From NCBI GenBank assembly GCA_947396885.1, contig OX377202.1, forward strand, positions 111,184,221 through 111,248,220: DNA of 64,000 nucleotides, read 5' to 3'. Source of the stretch: Heligmosomoides polygyrus polygyrus. Its lineage: Eukaryota; Nematoda; Chromadorea; Rhabditida; Heligmosomidae. The position numbers and the translations under genes are program-made. The notes under the pieces were generated by a model. The model made no database searches. It was not told where the DNA came from and worked only from the letters and a program-made list of their open reading frames with translations. Positions 1-10,862 of the stretch are shown here, in pieces; positions within the stretch are counted from its first letter, which is position 1; every line of letters begins with the position of its first letter.

Positions 1-3000
1 TTCCTGTACGTGCACTTGTACAACTGATTCGAAATTGATGAAATTAAAGTAGGGGCGAATGAGAACCGAGGGATTCGTCGAACGCGGAGCAAGGCTTATT
101 TGCATACAAAGAAGGTTCGGCGCCACAATGGGCAGCAGATTGATTGAAGACGACCTGCGATTAGACCGGCTAGCTGGACAGCCAGTGAGAATACGAGGAA
201 GCAGGCCTTGAATGCTGGGGATCGTCAGAATTCCCACTCCGACCATCAATGAAAAATGGCCCAGCTATGCACTCACGCAAACGGCTCTGCTGGATCTTCG
301 TTTCGTAGGATGGCACCGTTCGTCCCGTGATATAGAGAGCTTATTCTCAAATGTACACTCGATTCTCCCTTCTGGCAGAAACGGAGAGAAAGCGTTCATG
401 CCCCGGATACGTGTTTTCTGCCGCTGTTGAGAAATTTGACCAATAGTGACAAGGCCAAATGACGGGGTGTTTTTGGCCGTGGCATAATTATAGCCCCGAA
501 AAAGGCCGTTTTGTTGCAAAAAGGAGAAGAATCGCTGCGTTGAAAAAGAAACAAAATTAGAAGCACATTCATTAATTCTCAAAATCCCCACCGGATTGCC
601 TGAAGGCCAATCGAGAAACCACTGACGATCCTAAACAGTAGCCAGTTGAATTGCCTTGAAGGCGACTTTCAAACATGGATTCTCCGTCCAATGATTATTT
701 GTTCATCTATTTACTTGCACTCATGATTCATTAATGTATAGAACAAAAACAGAGTGTTTTAAAGGTACTATCTGGCCGTATTTACTTTATAGAGGCCACT
801 TCGGTTAAAATAGCGCATAATTCCACAAAATAAAAGTCGGTCGAGGAGGTGGGGAATACTCCTTTGATTCAAGTCCTTTTGTTTAAGTCCCAAGCGGCTA
901 TTACTGAGGTTGTAAGCTGTTATAGCGATTTTGACTTCTCCGAGGTCGACGAAATGGTGGCGGAGATAACTGAGAAGGGCAAACCATTCGTCTATATTTT
1001 CAAGAAGATAAAACACATTCATTTTTGACAGTCGCCGTGAAATACCGTCAGAAATTTTCGACTGAAAATATGTGTTAGCAGATATAAACCACCTATAAGC
1101 CCAGAACTGAACCTAATCCACTTGTTCTGTCATCGAATAGGGGTATGCATCCTGTGGGTATAATTATCTCCCGCGAAGGAGTGGATCTTACGCAGCGGGT
1201 AGACTATAGATCACCAAACTAATCATTTCCAACTTTTTAGGCATTCTGTGGGGTTTCTCCAGCTAATCGGAAGGATAGCACGATGCTGATCATTCATTTT
1301 CGCTTAATCAATTAGAAGCGAGCTACTGCCAGGCGGGCGGAAAAGGCGTTCTTTTGCGCTTTTCCGCCAAAAAAGCAAAAGGTGCGACCGGTGTTGTACA
1401 CAGATCGAGAGGGTCGAAGTGAGCAGGGAGCATCAGAAAAATAAGAAGAGCGGGGCCGCTTTGCAAGAGTAGTTGAAACGCCCTGAGTGCAGACACTTGA
1501 CTACGAATTACGGAGCGGAAATCAATGACCTGGGCTCGAAGCGAGGCGCAGCCGCCACACTTCAACAAATACTCGAGTAATGTGCATCGGACCTGAAGCG
1601 CCATCGCAATCAATTCTGGGTAAGGGCCGGCTCCGAGACATACTGCCTCTGCGCACGGGGTGAGCAGAAGGCTCGTCCGTACCATGGAGCACGGCGTTCA
1701 CGTCAATCTTTAAACCGTTTCCCCTTAACGATAAGCAGGTGAAATACACCGTTCCACTATTTGAGACAACAGTACTGTTCCATACCGTAATTTTCTAGGA
1801 AGAGCTACGGAAAAATATGAGACTCAAGTTGCACTTCTGAACACTAGAGCGTCTAGAATACGCTAGCAAGGCGCACGGGTTTGATGGAAGGGCAACGTCC
1901 CCAAAAGAGAAACAGAGAAACGTTTCGTATATTTCAACGACGGGAACACGAATCTTCTAGATGGGCCACGTCGAGCGGTTCTTCTTCACCAGGGAAGGGT
2001 CTCAGGCGTATGTCTGAGCAGCCGAGATGTATATCACTGCGAAAAAACCCAACCATCATATAGTAAAAAATATGCTCCATTTCTGCAAAAACCATGAAGC
2101 TACAGAATTAGGGTTCCCGACAAGTTTACTACTGCACAGACGCACAAGGCAATGTCTTCCAAACATCTAATACGCAGGAAAAATGAGGGAGGCCATGCGC
2201 CGGATTCATGAACGCTTTTACCCGCGGATATGCGGGGTATAGGGGGTAACGATGAGGCATTCATGAGAAACCCTACGCGCCACATCGGGAGTGTATCAGT
2301 GGGTATAGAATTCTCGACGATCGCAGTGGGTATGTCCGCATACCCGCCAGGGTTATGCGCCCCACATGAGGAGGTATAGGTTGACAAAAAGACACTCCAG
2401 TGAGTTCACTGTTCTCGCGAGAGTCTTACGGTATCTCTACCCACTAATTGATGAACCCGGCCCCAAGTGGGTCTCGGATGGATTAATTTGGAATCGCGTT
2501 TATCCCAATTTAGGCCGAATGGTTAAGAAATTGGCTGCATCGGCGCCCTGGATCCGCTTTCTCCCGCTTCGTTCTGTGCTCCTTATATCTGGTCGATATT
2601 TTTATTATTGCGAAGATGGATCTGGTCTCGAATTTGTCGTAGGTCAACGGTGTACCTGGGGCTAAGGCAATGTTAAAGCTAGAGCGTGCACAGCTTGAGG
2701 GCATGTAAAGCAAAACTACCCAAGATAGGTCAACGGGAAGAAGGACCTTCTGCGACCGGATAACAACGCAACGCACGAAGTAGGATAAACGCAGGAAAAG
2801 CGAAAAGGGTTGGATGATCGTGCTCCCCTTTTCGAGCATCTGCGTCGACGAATCTTCCAAAAAGGCCAGGACATAGAAGTTGTATGCCGGGAGTTGTTCA
2901 CGCCCAGATATAATGCCAGAAATCAGTGAATAACTTGCCGAAAGTTGAGTTCGAATGACGCAGTCTACAGGGTGGACCATAAGTCCTGCAACAAAAACTT

Positions 3001-3187
3001 TGGCGTAAAGAAAATGCTAGGAATGCACCAAATTTGGCACAAATTTAAACACTAGTTCCCCATGGTTTGTAGATTATGGTTAGACGATGTTATTCATAAG
3101 GGACCGCACCTGGATTGATAATAGCCTTCAGATCGTGCGGCTAGCTTTGCGGCCCACGTCGCTGCGCCTCCCACGGAATTTTATTCC
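1..3187. other. Gene-poor stretch, no recognised gene
   Basis: Short open frames occur on both strands but none shows a recognisable domain. The GC-richer block at 1330-1740 is treated separately. A 156-codon minus-strand frame (2510-2980) and a 99-codon plus-strand frame (2366-2665) overlap in part and look like chance openness. Nothing else is visible. Confidence 0.5.
1593..1749 (-). CDS. Possible exon, unknown product (minus strand)
   Basis: Reading leftward from 1749, the frame gives a basic, Ser/Pro/Arg-rich peptide (HGTDEPSAHPVRRGSMSRSR) ending at a fair donor (CTTCAG/GTCCGA) at 1593. It is GC-richer than its surroundings. I do not recognise it, and no partner exon is evident nearby; the minus-strand exon candidate at 4381-4629 could belong to the same gene, but that is guesswork. 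Confidence 0.2.
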
Positions 3188-3199
3188 TTATTCGTACCA

Positions 3200-3500
3200 G
3201 GGCGCGTGTAGCGCAGTCGGAGGAGGCGCGACTGTCGCGTACACGTACACCCGATACCAGCTTCCTGGTTCGGATTTCCCGCCCAGGCCAACCAAGCTTT
3301 CCATCCCTCCGGGGTCGGTGAATTGGTACCAGACTTGTCTGGGAAGGGTACAACACTGACTTGTTTATCGGCTGGCCATCGCAAGTCATTGTATGGCCAA
3401 ATACGCATTCAAATCGCCTTCATGACATCCCGTAAAAGTAGAATGCGCTGGCGCATCCCAGAAGGGATTGAGTAACGCCGTCCTTCATCCCTTTATCCTT
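3200..3500 (+). mobile_element. tRNA-derived SINE, complete copy
   Basis: About 300 bp, flanked by a 12-bp duplication (TTATTCGTACCA at 3188-3199 and 3501-3512). The 5' part carries a Pol III A-box-like TAGCGCAGTCGG and a B-box-like GGTTCGGATTTCC. The 3' end is a TTTATCC-type tail. It moves by target-primed insertion using another element's machinery; the partner is unknown. Confidence 0.8.
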
Positions 3501-4380
3501 TTATTCGTACCAAAGAAGATATTAAACAACAATTTTTATAGGCTAAGTAGAGAAGGACTTTTTCTTTAAGATTGTTTATAAACGAAGGTTAAGAATCAGG
3601 AAATTATGCACGAATTTCACAGCTACTACTTTGCAGGTACAATGCTTGACAGATGGACTGAGAACACGTCCCTTTCTTTCTGTTGTTAGAAGAATCGCTT
3701 TACCAGAATGTGCATTTTGCCTTAAAACAGCGCAATTGAGCCCCGAAAAAATGGTATCATACTTGCTTTTTCTCTGAATTACACTCTTTTTACTCTAAGC
3801 CTAGGGTATGAGGGAAGGCATTTTGGAAAATCGTGTATGCGGTTCTATGTAATTGGAAAGACTCTTGATACGGTAGCCCAATTTTGTTGCAGGACTTATG
3901 GTCCTTTAGATGACTTCAACACGATGAGTAAAATCTGTCCTTCAACGTCTCATTCACCTCAAAAATATAGACTGAAAATGCGAGAGAACATTTGGCTCTT
4001 CCTATACGCCCCCCCCCCCCTTCAAGAGCGTCACCTACAGGACACGGTCAATGGTGATTACCCGCGAAGGACAATTATCCATTGTGCCGAATGTTAAGAA
4101 ATTTGAAAAGACTTTCAAAGTCAACTATAGCTCTCTGACGAAGTCAAAGCAGGGCTCTGTCAAAGCATTCAAAGGCTTGTAGATGAAAACACAACATGAA
4201 AGTGGTCAACGAGGGCAACTTGTACGAAACTCTTCGCTCTAACCCTATGTTACCTCGACGGCCCGGAAAAAACCCGTTTTACAGACAACTCATACAGAAA
4301 AATTCAATTTTTTGGGAATGACCAAGTAACATGAAAAATTCGTGGCTTCTAGGTGCGATAACACCATATTGTGGTAGAAC

Positions 4381-4629
4381 TCAATTCAGCATAACGAGCG
4401 TGCCGGGGTGCGGGGAAAATTCATATGGGAGCGTGAGCATCCTGCTCAGCTGCATCGAAGTGTAATGATGACCGCAAGGGGAGGAGTTCCTGCCGAAGAG
4501 CGACGCGATGAGCTCGGCGGGAGTGGGCTGGGTGGCGGAGATAGACGAGGGCATGGGTCGCCGCCGCCGAGCACCTCGCAACTGTTCCTCGTCAGCAAGC
4601 GAAACGTCGTCCAGTCCATCAGTCAGCTC
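4381..4629 (-). CDS. Possible terminal exon of an unknown minus-strand gene
   Basis: A strong acceptor on the minus strand (pyrimidine-rich tract then CTTCTCGCAG) is followed by 82 open codons and a stop at 4381. The peptide starts ELTDGLDDVSLADEEQ, has an RRRR tract and contains PTPAELIASLFGRNSSP. It is clearly GC-richer than its flanks. I do not recognise the family. No second exon was found with confidence, so it may be a gene fragment. Confidence 0.35.
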   Translation of the reverse strand, partial: ELTDGLDDVSLADEEQLRGARRRRPMPSSISATQPTPAELIASLFGRNSSPCGHHYTSMQLSRMLTLPYEFSPHPGTLVMLN

Positions 4630-5123
4630 CTGCGAGAAGAGTGGAGGCGAAGAAAAAACTCCATGATCAGGGCCAGTCTCGAGCGGAGGTCCGCCTTGCG
4701 TACAACGAGACGGGCATCGCCTTATTAATTGTGGCGATACGCAGTCACGCGCAACTATTAGGCTGTCGCAAAATTAATTTCCGTTTCGAGGTGTGTATGA
4801 ATGAATAAGTTTTTTGCCCTAAATTATTCCGTCTCAGGGAAAGCCACACATACCGTTCAGTAGTTTTTTTCCAGCCTGTAAAAAAACAGATGTGGCTGTC
4901 GCTCTAATTTTTCTAGGCGACCTTTTTCAGCGCTCCGTATAATAATGAACCGACGCGAGTATCGAGTCATTAGGATTTACGAATTTAAATTGGGATATTC
5001 TGCAGAGGAGGGCAAGGGGGCTATTCCAACATCATTTCCTAAGCCCGACCTTCACCCCAAAAAAGTTGTGCTTACTTTGTGGTGGTGTTGTAAAGGCGTA
5101 ATCCATTACAGCTTTTTGCAACC

Positions 5124-5183
5124 TGGTCAGGCAGTCGCAGCAGAGTCTTACTGCTGTGAGACTCTGCTGCGACTACCTGACCA
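5124..5183. repeat. Near-perfect short palindrome inside the mariner
   Basis: GGTCAGGCAGTCGCAGCAGA on the left is answered by TCTGCTGCGACTACCTGACC on the right, about 24 bp per arm with a short loop. The rest of the transposase is not duplicated, so this looks like a local inverted duplication at a deletion scar. Confidence 0.75.
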
Positions 5184-5305
5184 AGTTGCAAAAATTGGCA
5201 GTGGTGAATAGAGGAGGGTCGCTCCTGTTGCAGGACAACGCAAGGCCACACACCTCACAAGTCACTCAGCGAAAATTGACCCATTTAGGTATCGAAGTTC
5301 TCCCT

Positions 5306-6199
5306 TCTTCTTCTTCAGCGTCCCGCTTTGTCCCGCTTCGTAGCGGGGTCCGCTCTGTGTGACGTGACACCACCTTTCTCGATCCTGCGCTTCATCAGGG
5401 TGGACGCCAGTTACTTTCATGTCCATGTGTAACGTATCGGACTAACGCTGCTTCGGGCGTCCTCTAGGCCGCTTTCCTGACACTTCCTACTCAAGGCCTT
5501 TCTTGCGGACGCTGTCTTCTTTCTCACGCAGAACGTGACTGTACCATCGCAAGCGAGCTTCGCACATCTTGCCCGCTATCGGAGCGACAGCGAACTTCTG
5601 CCGATTAGCATCATTTCGGATGCGGTCCATGCACGTAACTCCAGCCGTCCAGCGCAGCACCTTCGACTCCATGACGAGCACGCCAGTCAGCGAACGCCAC
5701 TTGGACCAAGCTGCACTCACGCGTGAGTTCACTTCAACCATCAGGCCACCGTTAGACGCTATTGCTGATTCCAGGTATTTAAACACCAAAGGACCACCTC
5801 GTTTCCAACACCGCACAGATATCAACTCTTCTACGCTCCAGTGCTTCAACCAACTCGCACGAGCGGCCCGTCAACGTACCCACATTAAGCGTTGCTACGC
5901 CGGTCCTGCTTATGTTACTTTCGGACTAGCTCAGTTGCCCCCCGATGCCGTTCTCCCATCAGGGACCCTCGCATACTTTCCACACTCGCCGGGCTCTGCG
6001 AGTGCGCGTCGGCTCCCGCGGATGCCGTAGCACAATCTCGAAAAACATGACTAATCATACACCATGTGATGTGACATGGGTCTTCGTAGGCCGGCCTGTC
6101 ACAAGGGCCTGTCGCCTGCATTCGAGTGTCCATGCTTAGCTTAGCTCACAATGCGAGCAGTTTCCAGTGGCACCACGAGGAGGAACGGACATCGCCACC
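5306..6199 (-). mobile_element. Internally deleted RTE retrotransposon inside the mariner
   Basis: Flanked by a 16-bp duplication (TATCGAAGTTCTCCCT, 5290-5305 and 6200-6215). On the minus strand it starts with the 5' end of the RTE at 19763 and ends with that element's 3' tail (GAAGAAG repeats), but most of the endonuclease and all core reverse-transcriptase motifs are gone. The junction falls near 5770: CAV-ETRW endonuclease sequence runs directly into FKYLESAIAS of the RT tail. A second gap lies at about 5690. Confidence 0.85.
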
Positions 6200-6689
6200 T
6201 ATCGAAGTTCTCCCTCACCCACCATATTCTCCCCACCTTTCCTCCACTGACTATCACTTTTTCCGAGCTCTTGATTCTCATTTGCGTCAGATTTGGCCGA
6301 TGTTGAACGTGCCCTCCTTGATTTCGTTAATTTTTGTGATCTCAATTTTCACTGTAAAAGACTGGATTCATTGACTGTTCGTTGGTAAACATGTATAGAT
6401 CCTGGTGGTTTTTACATGGATTAATAAAGCTATGTTTTAACTGAGTTATAGCAGTTTTAAGTAAGTGGTCCGTTTCGGCGACTAATTTTGCGACAGCCTG
6501 AAACTCACTAGGTCCATCCAGTTGTCAAGCATTTTCTACATGGATTAAACATAAAAGTCTGTCCGCGCGAACTTTCTAACCAAGTACCAACCGTTGGTTG
6601 ATATCTAGAAGGGAGTCCACTTCGGGATTCACATCACAGTTGGGAGCAACATCTGCACCGAAGTTCCCCCTTTCTATTAGTATGCCAAA

Positions 6690-7437
6690 CCCCAGCCTGC
6701 CTCATGCCGAAACCCCGGTCTGACGAGTCGACCTGTGTCGCGCAAATCTCGCCCAATTCCCAACCCCGAGCAGCCTGGGCTCAATATTCACGCAAGATGG
6801 GAAGGACGATTTCTATCTTGACCCTGCCAAGCAGCGAGTCTGGGTGAGGGCTGGTGACCTGTTACCGACCTTCGTTCGGCGAGATGCTCACGGCGAGAAG
6901 CACCTTTGGAGCTTTTGGATCTGCGCCCATGGATCGGTTTAACGGAAGCTGTTTCCCAAGAGCACCACGATGAACTCCAAGGCCATGGTGAACGAAATAG
7001 AAGAGATGGGCCGGCGACTCGCTCTTATTCATTCGCAGCGCTTCAAGGAGGTTCTCCTCTTCAACAACGCCGCAACCCATCGGGAGCAAGTAAGCACGGA
7101 TAAGCTTGGCCAGCTGGGCTACGTTCACATGCCTCAACCATCGTATTCGCTGGACATCTCTCCAAGCGACTACCACTACTACTTGAGCCTACAGGACTTC
7201 CTAGTCGGAAGGAACACAAGAACCCAAGCCGCCCTTGACAACCATATCGAGCAGTTGATCAACACCAGGCCCAAGCAGTTCTGAAAGGATGGGATCAGGA
7301 AGTTGGCTGAGCGATGGCAGCAAGGTCCTTGCCCTTAATGGCAAATACATTTCTCAGCATCGTTGAGTTGTAATTGAGTTATAAAGAGATGAAGATTTTT
7401 TTCAATTTGTCTCATTACTTTTGCCCCCCCCCCCTAA
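6690..7437 (+). pseudogene. Second mariner-type element, C-terminal transposase remnant
   Basis: Open reading 6970-7284 resembles a mariner transposase C-terminal half: NNAATHRE (in place of the usual DNA-x-x-H), QPSYSLDISPSDYHYY and SLQDFL. The catalytic Asp of the DNA motif reads Asn. Upstream, 6800-6960 continues the family in other frames. The right end near 7420-7437 is TCATTACTTTTG then a C-run. A related minus-strand fragment lies at 8380-8655. Confidence 0.6.
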
Positions 7438-7624
7438 TAGACTTGCGCCCAGAAAAAAGCGCATTGACATGCTTATGTACATCCTCTCGTGATTTGGTAG
7501 TTCACTTCGAACAACTGCAAAACTTTTAGTGTGGAATTCAGAGTACTATCGTCAAGAGCAAAATATCTTCGCCTTCCACACGTCTGTTTTGCTTTATCGG
7601 CCCGCACTGAAGTGACACGGTTTT

Positions 7625-7755
7625 TTCAATTTCTGACCTTCCAGATGTCCGCAGGAAATTTGAAAACCACTATGTTGCTTATCAGACAACCCTCTACAAC
7701 CCTCAATAGGTCACTTCGAAAATTGCCACGGAACGTTCATGGACCTCTGTTGTAG
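7625..7755 (+). repeat. Dispersed repeat, second copy at 12240-12360
   Basis: Shares several conserved blocks with 12240-12360, including CTACAACCCTCAATAGGTCA and an ending with GTTCAT-GACCTC. No coding or terminal-repeat structure is seen. Confidence 0.5.
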
Positions 7756-7979
7756 TTTGGCATTCCAGATAGCAATTATATCCAGAACTATTTCGAGTAT
7801 CGCGAACTAATAGAGAGATCAAAGTTAATATACGAACTATACATTTTCCGCGAAAAATTGGCGAAAAAGTATTGAACTTAAAATTGAGCAATTTCAAAGA
7901 CGCCTCTAATATATTGTACGCCTTCAAAGCGACACGTTTCACGCAATAAATGGATAATAAAAGTGTTGTGCTGTCGACA

Positions 7980-8375
7980 CGGCGAAAGTTCGGAAAACAG
8001 TGGCAGACCGAGTAGGCCAAAGCGGCAGCATCGATACGACCGGTGTCCGGTGTTGGAACAATTCAGCCACTTTCGAAGAAGATCCACCTGGACGGAAGCG
8101 TGAGCGGGGCGAGACGGCCGACTTTCGGAGTCACATGCTGACGGAGGTTTCGGCGAGGGCTTCGAAACACGACACACCTTCGGCTCGACAGCTGATGTTG
8201 CGCTCGTGTCGCGCTGACGGCCAGCCAGCGTTTCGAACCGAACAACACGAACACAATGATGAGCAGCCGCATCGATTCCATTTCAACTTCGGCCAGAAGC
8301 CCCCTCCCTCGACGGACGACGGGAACGTTTACAAAGTGTCCGGAGAACAAGGCTTCACAAGGGTGTCGCGACATC
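7980..8375. other. GC-rich block with open frames on both strands, unidentified
   Basis: A 142-codon plus-strand frame (8000-8428) and overlapping minus-strand frames are open. One minus frame begins with a hydrophobic run (MRLLIIVFVLFG). I recognise no domain, and composition alone may explain the openness. It lies between the two mariner remnants. Confidence 0.2.
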
Positions 8376-8379
8376 TGCT

Positions 8380-8655
8380 TGGCAGGATTAAAGTGGAAGA
8401 CGTACTTCTCATCCTGCGTGACTATTGAGTTCAGGCTGCTAGGGGTTGGGAATTGGGCGAGATTTGCGCGACACAGGTCGACTCGTCAGACTGGGGTTTT
8501 GGCATGCTTCTGGAAAGGGCGAAAGTGGTCATTTCTTAGGTGGCCTTCAGTAAGTAGCAAACAAAATTACAAATACGAGAAGCACGAAACCGGACTCCAG
8601 TCATGACATATATGTGTACGGCATGAAGAGTCTCATTACTTCCCCCCCCCCCAAT
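8380..8655 (-). pseudogene. Fragment of the second mariner-type element, opposite orientation
   Basis: The reverse complement matches 6695-6850, including ACGAGTCGACCTGTGTCGCG and CGCCCAATTCCCAACCCC. It has the same outer end as 7425-7437: TCATTACTT then a C-run near 8641. With the copy at 6690 it forms an imperfect inverted pair. Confidence 0.55.
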
Positions 8656-9059
8656 AGAATAGGTAGGAGGATTCTGGCCAGAGTCTATTTTAAACGGTAA
8701 GCGAAAGACCAGACTGATGGGCTAAAGGCCAAAGCTGCTATCGCACGAACAGATTGCCTTCCGGCTCAAATGCCACGCAATCCTATATTTCCTCGTCAAC
8801 ACTCCTTTATTCAGCAATCTGATGATATTCGCTTTTCCGAGACAAAAATACGGACAGCTTCCAATCCTATCGTTTCGCGATGCGCCAGAGATTCTGGTTG
8901 CCACATCCTCTACGCACTAGATATTGAATCGGACGTTACAGCAGTGTCCCCCAATACTTGTCCCCACTTACTGGAACTCATCCCCATTACTGATGTGTAG
9001 ACTACTGGTACCCCTAACTGGACCTGGTCTCCATTACTGGTACTGGTTCCCTCAATGAT

Positions 9060-9175
9060 CCTTCCTCAACCGACATGTTCAGCACGTCTTCTGAATCCCC
9101 TGGCACGCTGAGCGACGTGTTGGGCACGTCTTCTGAATCCCAGGCACGTTGGAAGACGTCTGGGTATTTTCCGCT
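9060..9175 (-). repeat. Short cluster of the GACGTC-rich minisatellite, minus orientation
   Basis: Contains several copies of the CACGTCTTCTGAATCC block, the complement of the unit tandemly repeated at 9940-10149. Confidence 0.6.
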
Positions 9176-9432
9176 ATTCTCGCGCCCCGTAATTTCCCCT
9201 CTATCCCCCCCCCCCCCCGATTTTATGACTAATTTATGACTCCTTAGCGGATTATTATACATATATAGTATGTTAATCCACGTTGGGTGCGATTATAGAA
9301 CAGGCTTTTTGAAGCAACCTTCACAGAGACCGTTCTCGCCAAACCGTATCATGGAGTGGCGAAAGTCACGAACAATGTTCTGCCATGCCAACGATCCAGA
9401 GCCATTTCTTTCTCATGCTCTTAAGTACAGCG

Positions 9433-9549
9433 AAACCAGCGGTCCGAGGCGGGGTCAAGTCCTACTGCTATCTAAGGTTGATTACTTCTTCAGTAGTAAT
9501 CAACGTTAGCGGACAGTAGGACTCGACATAGCCTCGGACAGCTGGTTTT
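9433..9549. repeat. Hairpin element (MITE-like)
   Basis: AACCAGCGGTCCGAGG is answered by CCTCGGACAGCTGGTT, and the imperfect symmetry continues through AGTCCTACTG/CAGTAGGACT and TTGATTAC/GTAATCAA to a short loop near 9488. No coding capacity. Confidence 0.75.
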
Positions 9550-9939
9550 GTTTGTAGAATTTGGCAGTTCTTTCCGTTGAGATAACAGAATTTTGACCGC
9601 ACGGAATTTTCAGCACTTCCTACACCAGAACAGCGTACTCATACGTGTTTTTCAATTCAATGTTGCATTGCCGCATTTTTGGCAGGGATTCCGGCATTGT
9701 ATTCTCCACAGATGAAATCCTATATATAATCGGCTAGGTCACGTGTCCGTCACGGTGAAGTTGATCTGAAGCCAAAAGATGCCTACGACAGTGCGACGTA
9801 TGCCAGCCGGGCGTTCTTTGAGCTTAGCCATGGGTGATTGCTGGCGAACTATATCCTTGGCGGCGAATCGCCCAAGTTCACGAGATATTCAAGGGGCAAC
9901 GCGTCAGGGTATGAATGGGGATCGAGTGCAGAGCGTATG

Positions 9940-10149
9940 GATTCAGAAAACGTGCTGAAGACGTCGTCCAACTTGCCTAGGGATTCAAAAGACGTGCTGA
10001 AGGCGTCGTCTAAAGTGCGTAGGTATTCAGAAGACCTTCGCTAGACGTCGTGAGGTAGGATTCAGAAGACCTGCGCTAGACGTCGTCCAACGTGCATAGG
10101 AAATCAGAAGACGGGCTGAAGACGTCGTCTAACTTGCGTAGGATTCCGA
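9940..10149 (+). repeat. Degenerate minisatellite, about 45-bp unit
   Basis: Four to five imperfect copies built on ATTCAGAAGACGTGCTGAAG then ACGTCGTCTAACTTGCGTAG. Unit lengths differ. The inverted relative at 9060-9175 lies about 0.8 kb away. Confidence 0.75.
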
Positions 10150-10744
10150 GTAAGGGCGACCAATAGGAGAGCACCAACAAAGGGGACCATTAGAGGGGGG
10201 AGCGTGAATAAGGGTGGGGGGCGGGGGAGACCAGCATTTTCTCTCAACATCGTTCAGTGTGTGTCGGATTTCTGAAGACGGCTTATATAAGTCGTGGCAC
10301 GTGCAGAAGGATTGTCGTGGCAACGTAGTGACACGTGAATCAATACTCAGTGTCACATGTGCGTGTTCGGCTCTCATCCCGTTTCCTTGCCAGCACATAG
10401 GAAAGGCAATATTTCGGGAGGGGAAGGGGGGAGGGGTACAGAGAGTGGCCATGGGATTCGAAGGAGTATTACTGCCGTCGGACAGTGAGCGATGTGGACC
10501 AATACCGATTAATTTTAATTATGATTTTGCTGATTAAGCACCGGATTGGGACTCTCATACCTGTTTTTCGACACGTAGAGAGCGAGTGATTCGGAGAATA
10601 AATCGCAAGCATGTGATGGAGGGTGGATGGGCTTCATATGCGCAGCGAAAATTCTGCCCTAACCTATTCCAATGCACTAATCTATACAGTAAAACCGGTT
10701 TTTTTACTCTAAGAAGGCCTAAGGAAGAAAAAAGGAAGATTGGG

Positions 10745-10862
10745 GAGGTTTGGCTGCGAAGCCCCCAACCAGATTGGATGGGGTTGTTCTATTCTCGAGG
10801 TTTGGGGGCGAAGTCCCCCAACCAGACGTTTGGCGGCCGCTAGGCCGCTGAACGTCTGGTAG
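10745..10862. repeat. GC-rich repeated hairpins
   Basis: Two copies of GAGGTTTGG..GCGAAG..CCCCAACCAGA lie about 50 bp apart; the second folds on itself (TTGGGGG CGAAGT CCCCCAA). A second hairpin follows (CCAGACGTTTGGCGGCC / GGCCGCTGAACGTCTGG). AT-rich DNA flanks it. Confidence 0.65.

Larger units (their letters stand above)
4758..6502 (+). mobile_element. mariner element, deleted and interrupted
   Basis: Terminal inverted repeats TTAGGCTGTCGCAAAATTAA and its complement lie at the ends. Transposase remnants read in order: N-terminal MNRREYRVIRIYEFKLGYSAEE (4945 on), a KKVVLTLWWC block, LLQDNARPHTSQ, and, after an insertion, HPPYSPHLSSTDYHFF. Large central deletions make it non-autonomous. A deleted RTE copy is nested at 5306-6199 between the DNARPH and HPPYSP blocks. 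Confidence 0.8.

Noticed and set aside
2510..2980. 156-codon minus-strand frame
   Set aside because: No recognisable domain, no clear splice or start context, and overlapping open frames; not enough to call a gene.
9206..9219. Homopolymer C or G runs (also near 4011, 7426, 8641, 11701, 31257, 31581, 39370, 42463)
   Set aside because: Simple tracts; two coincide with mariner-type ends at 7426 and 8641, but the others share no context, so no common function is claimed.
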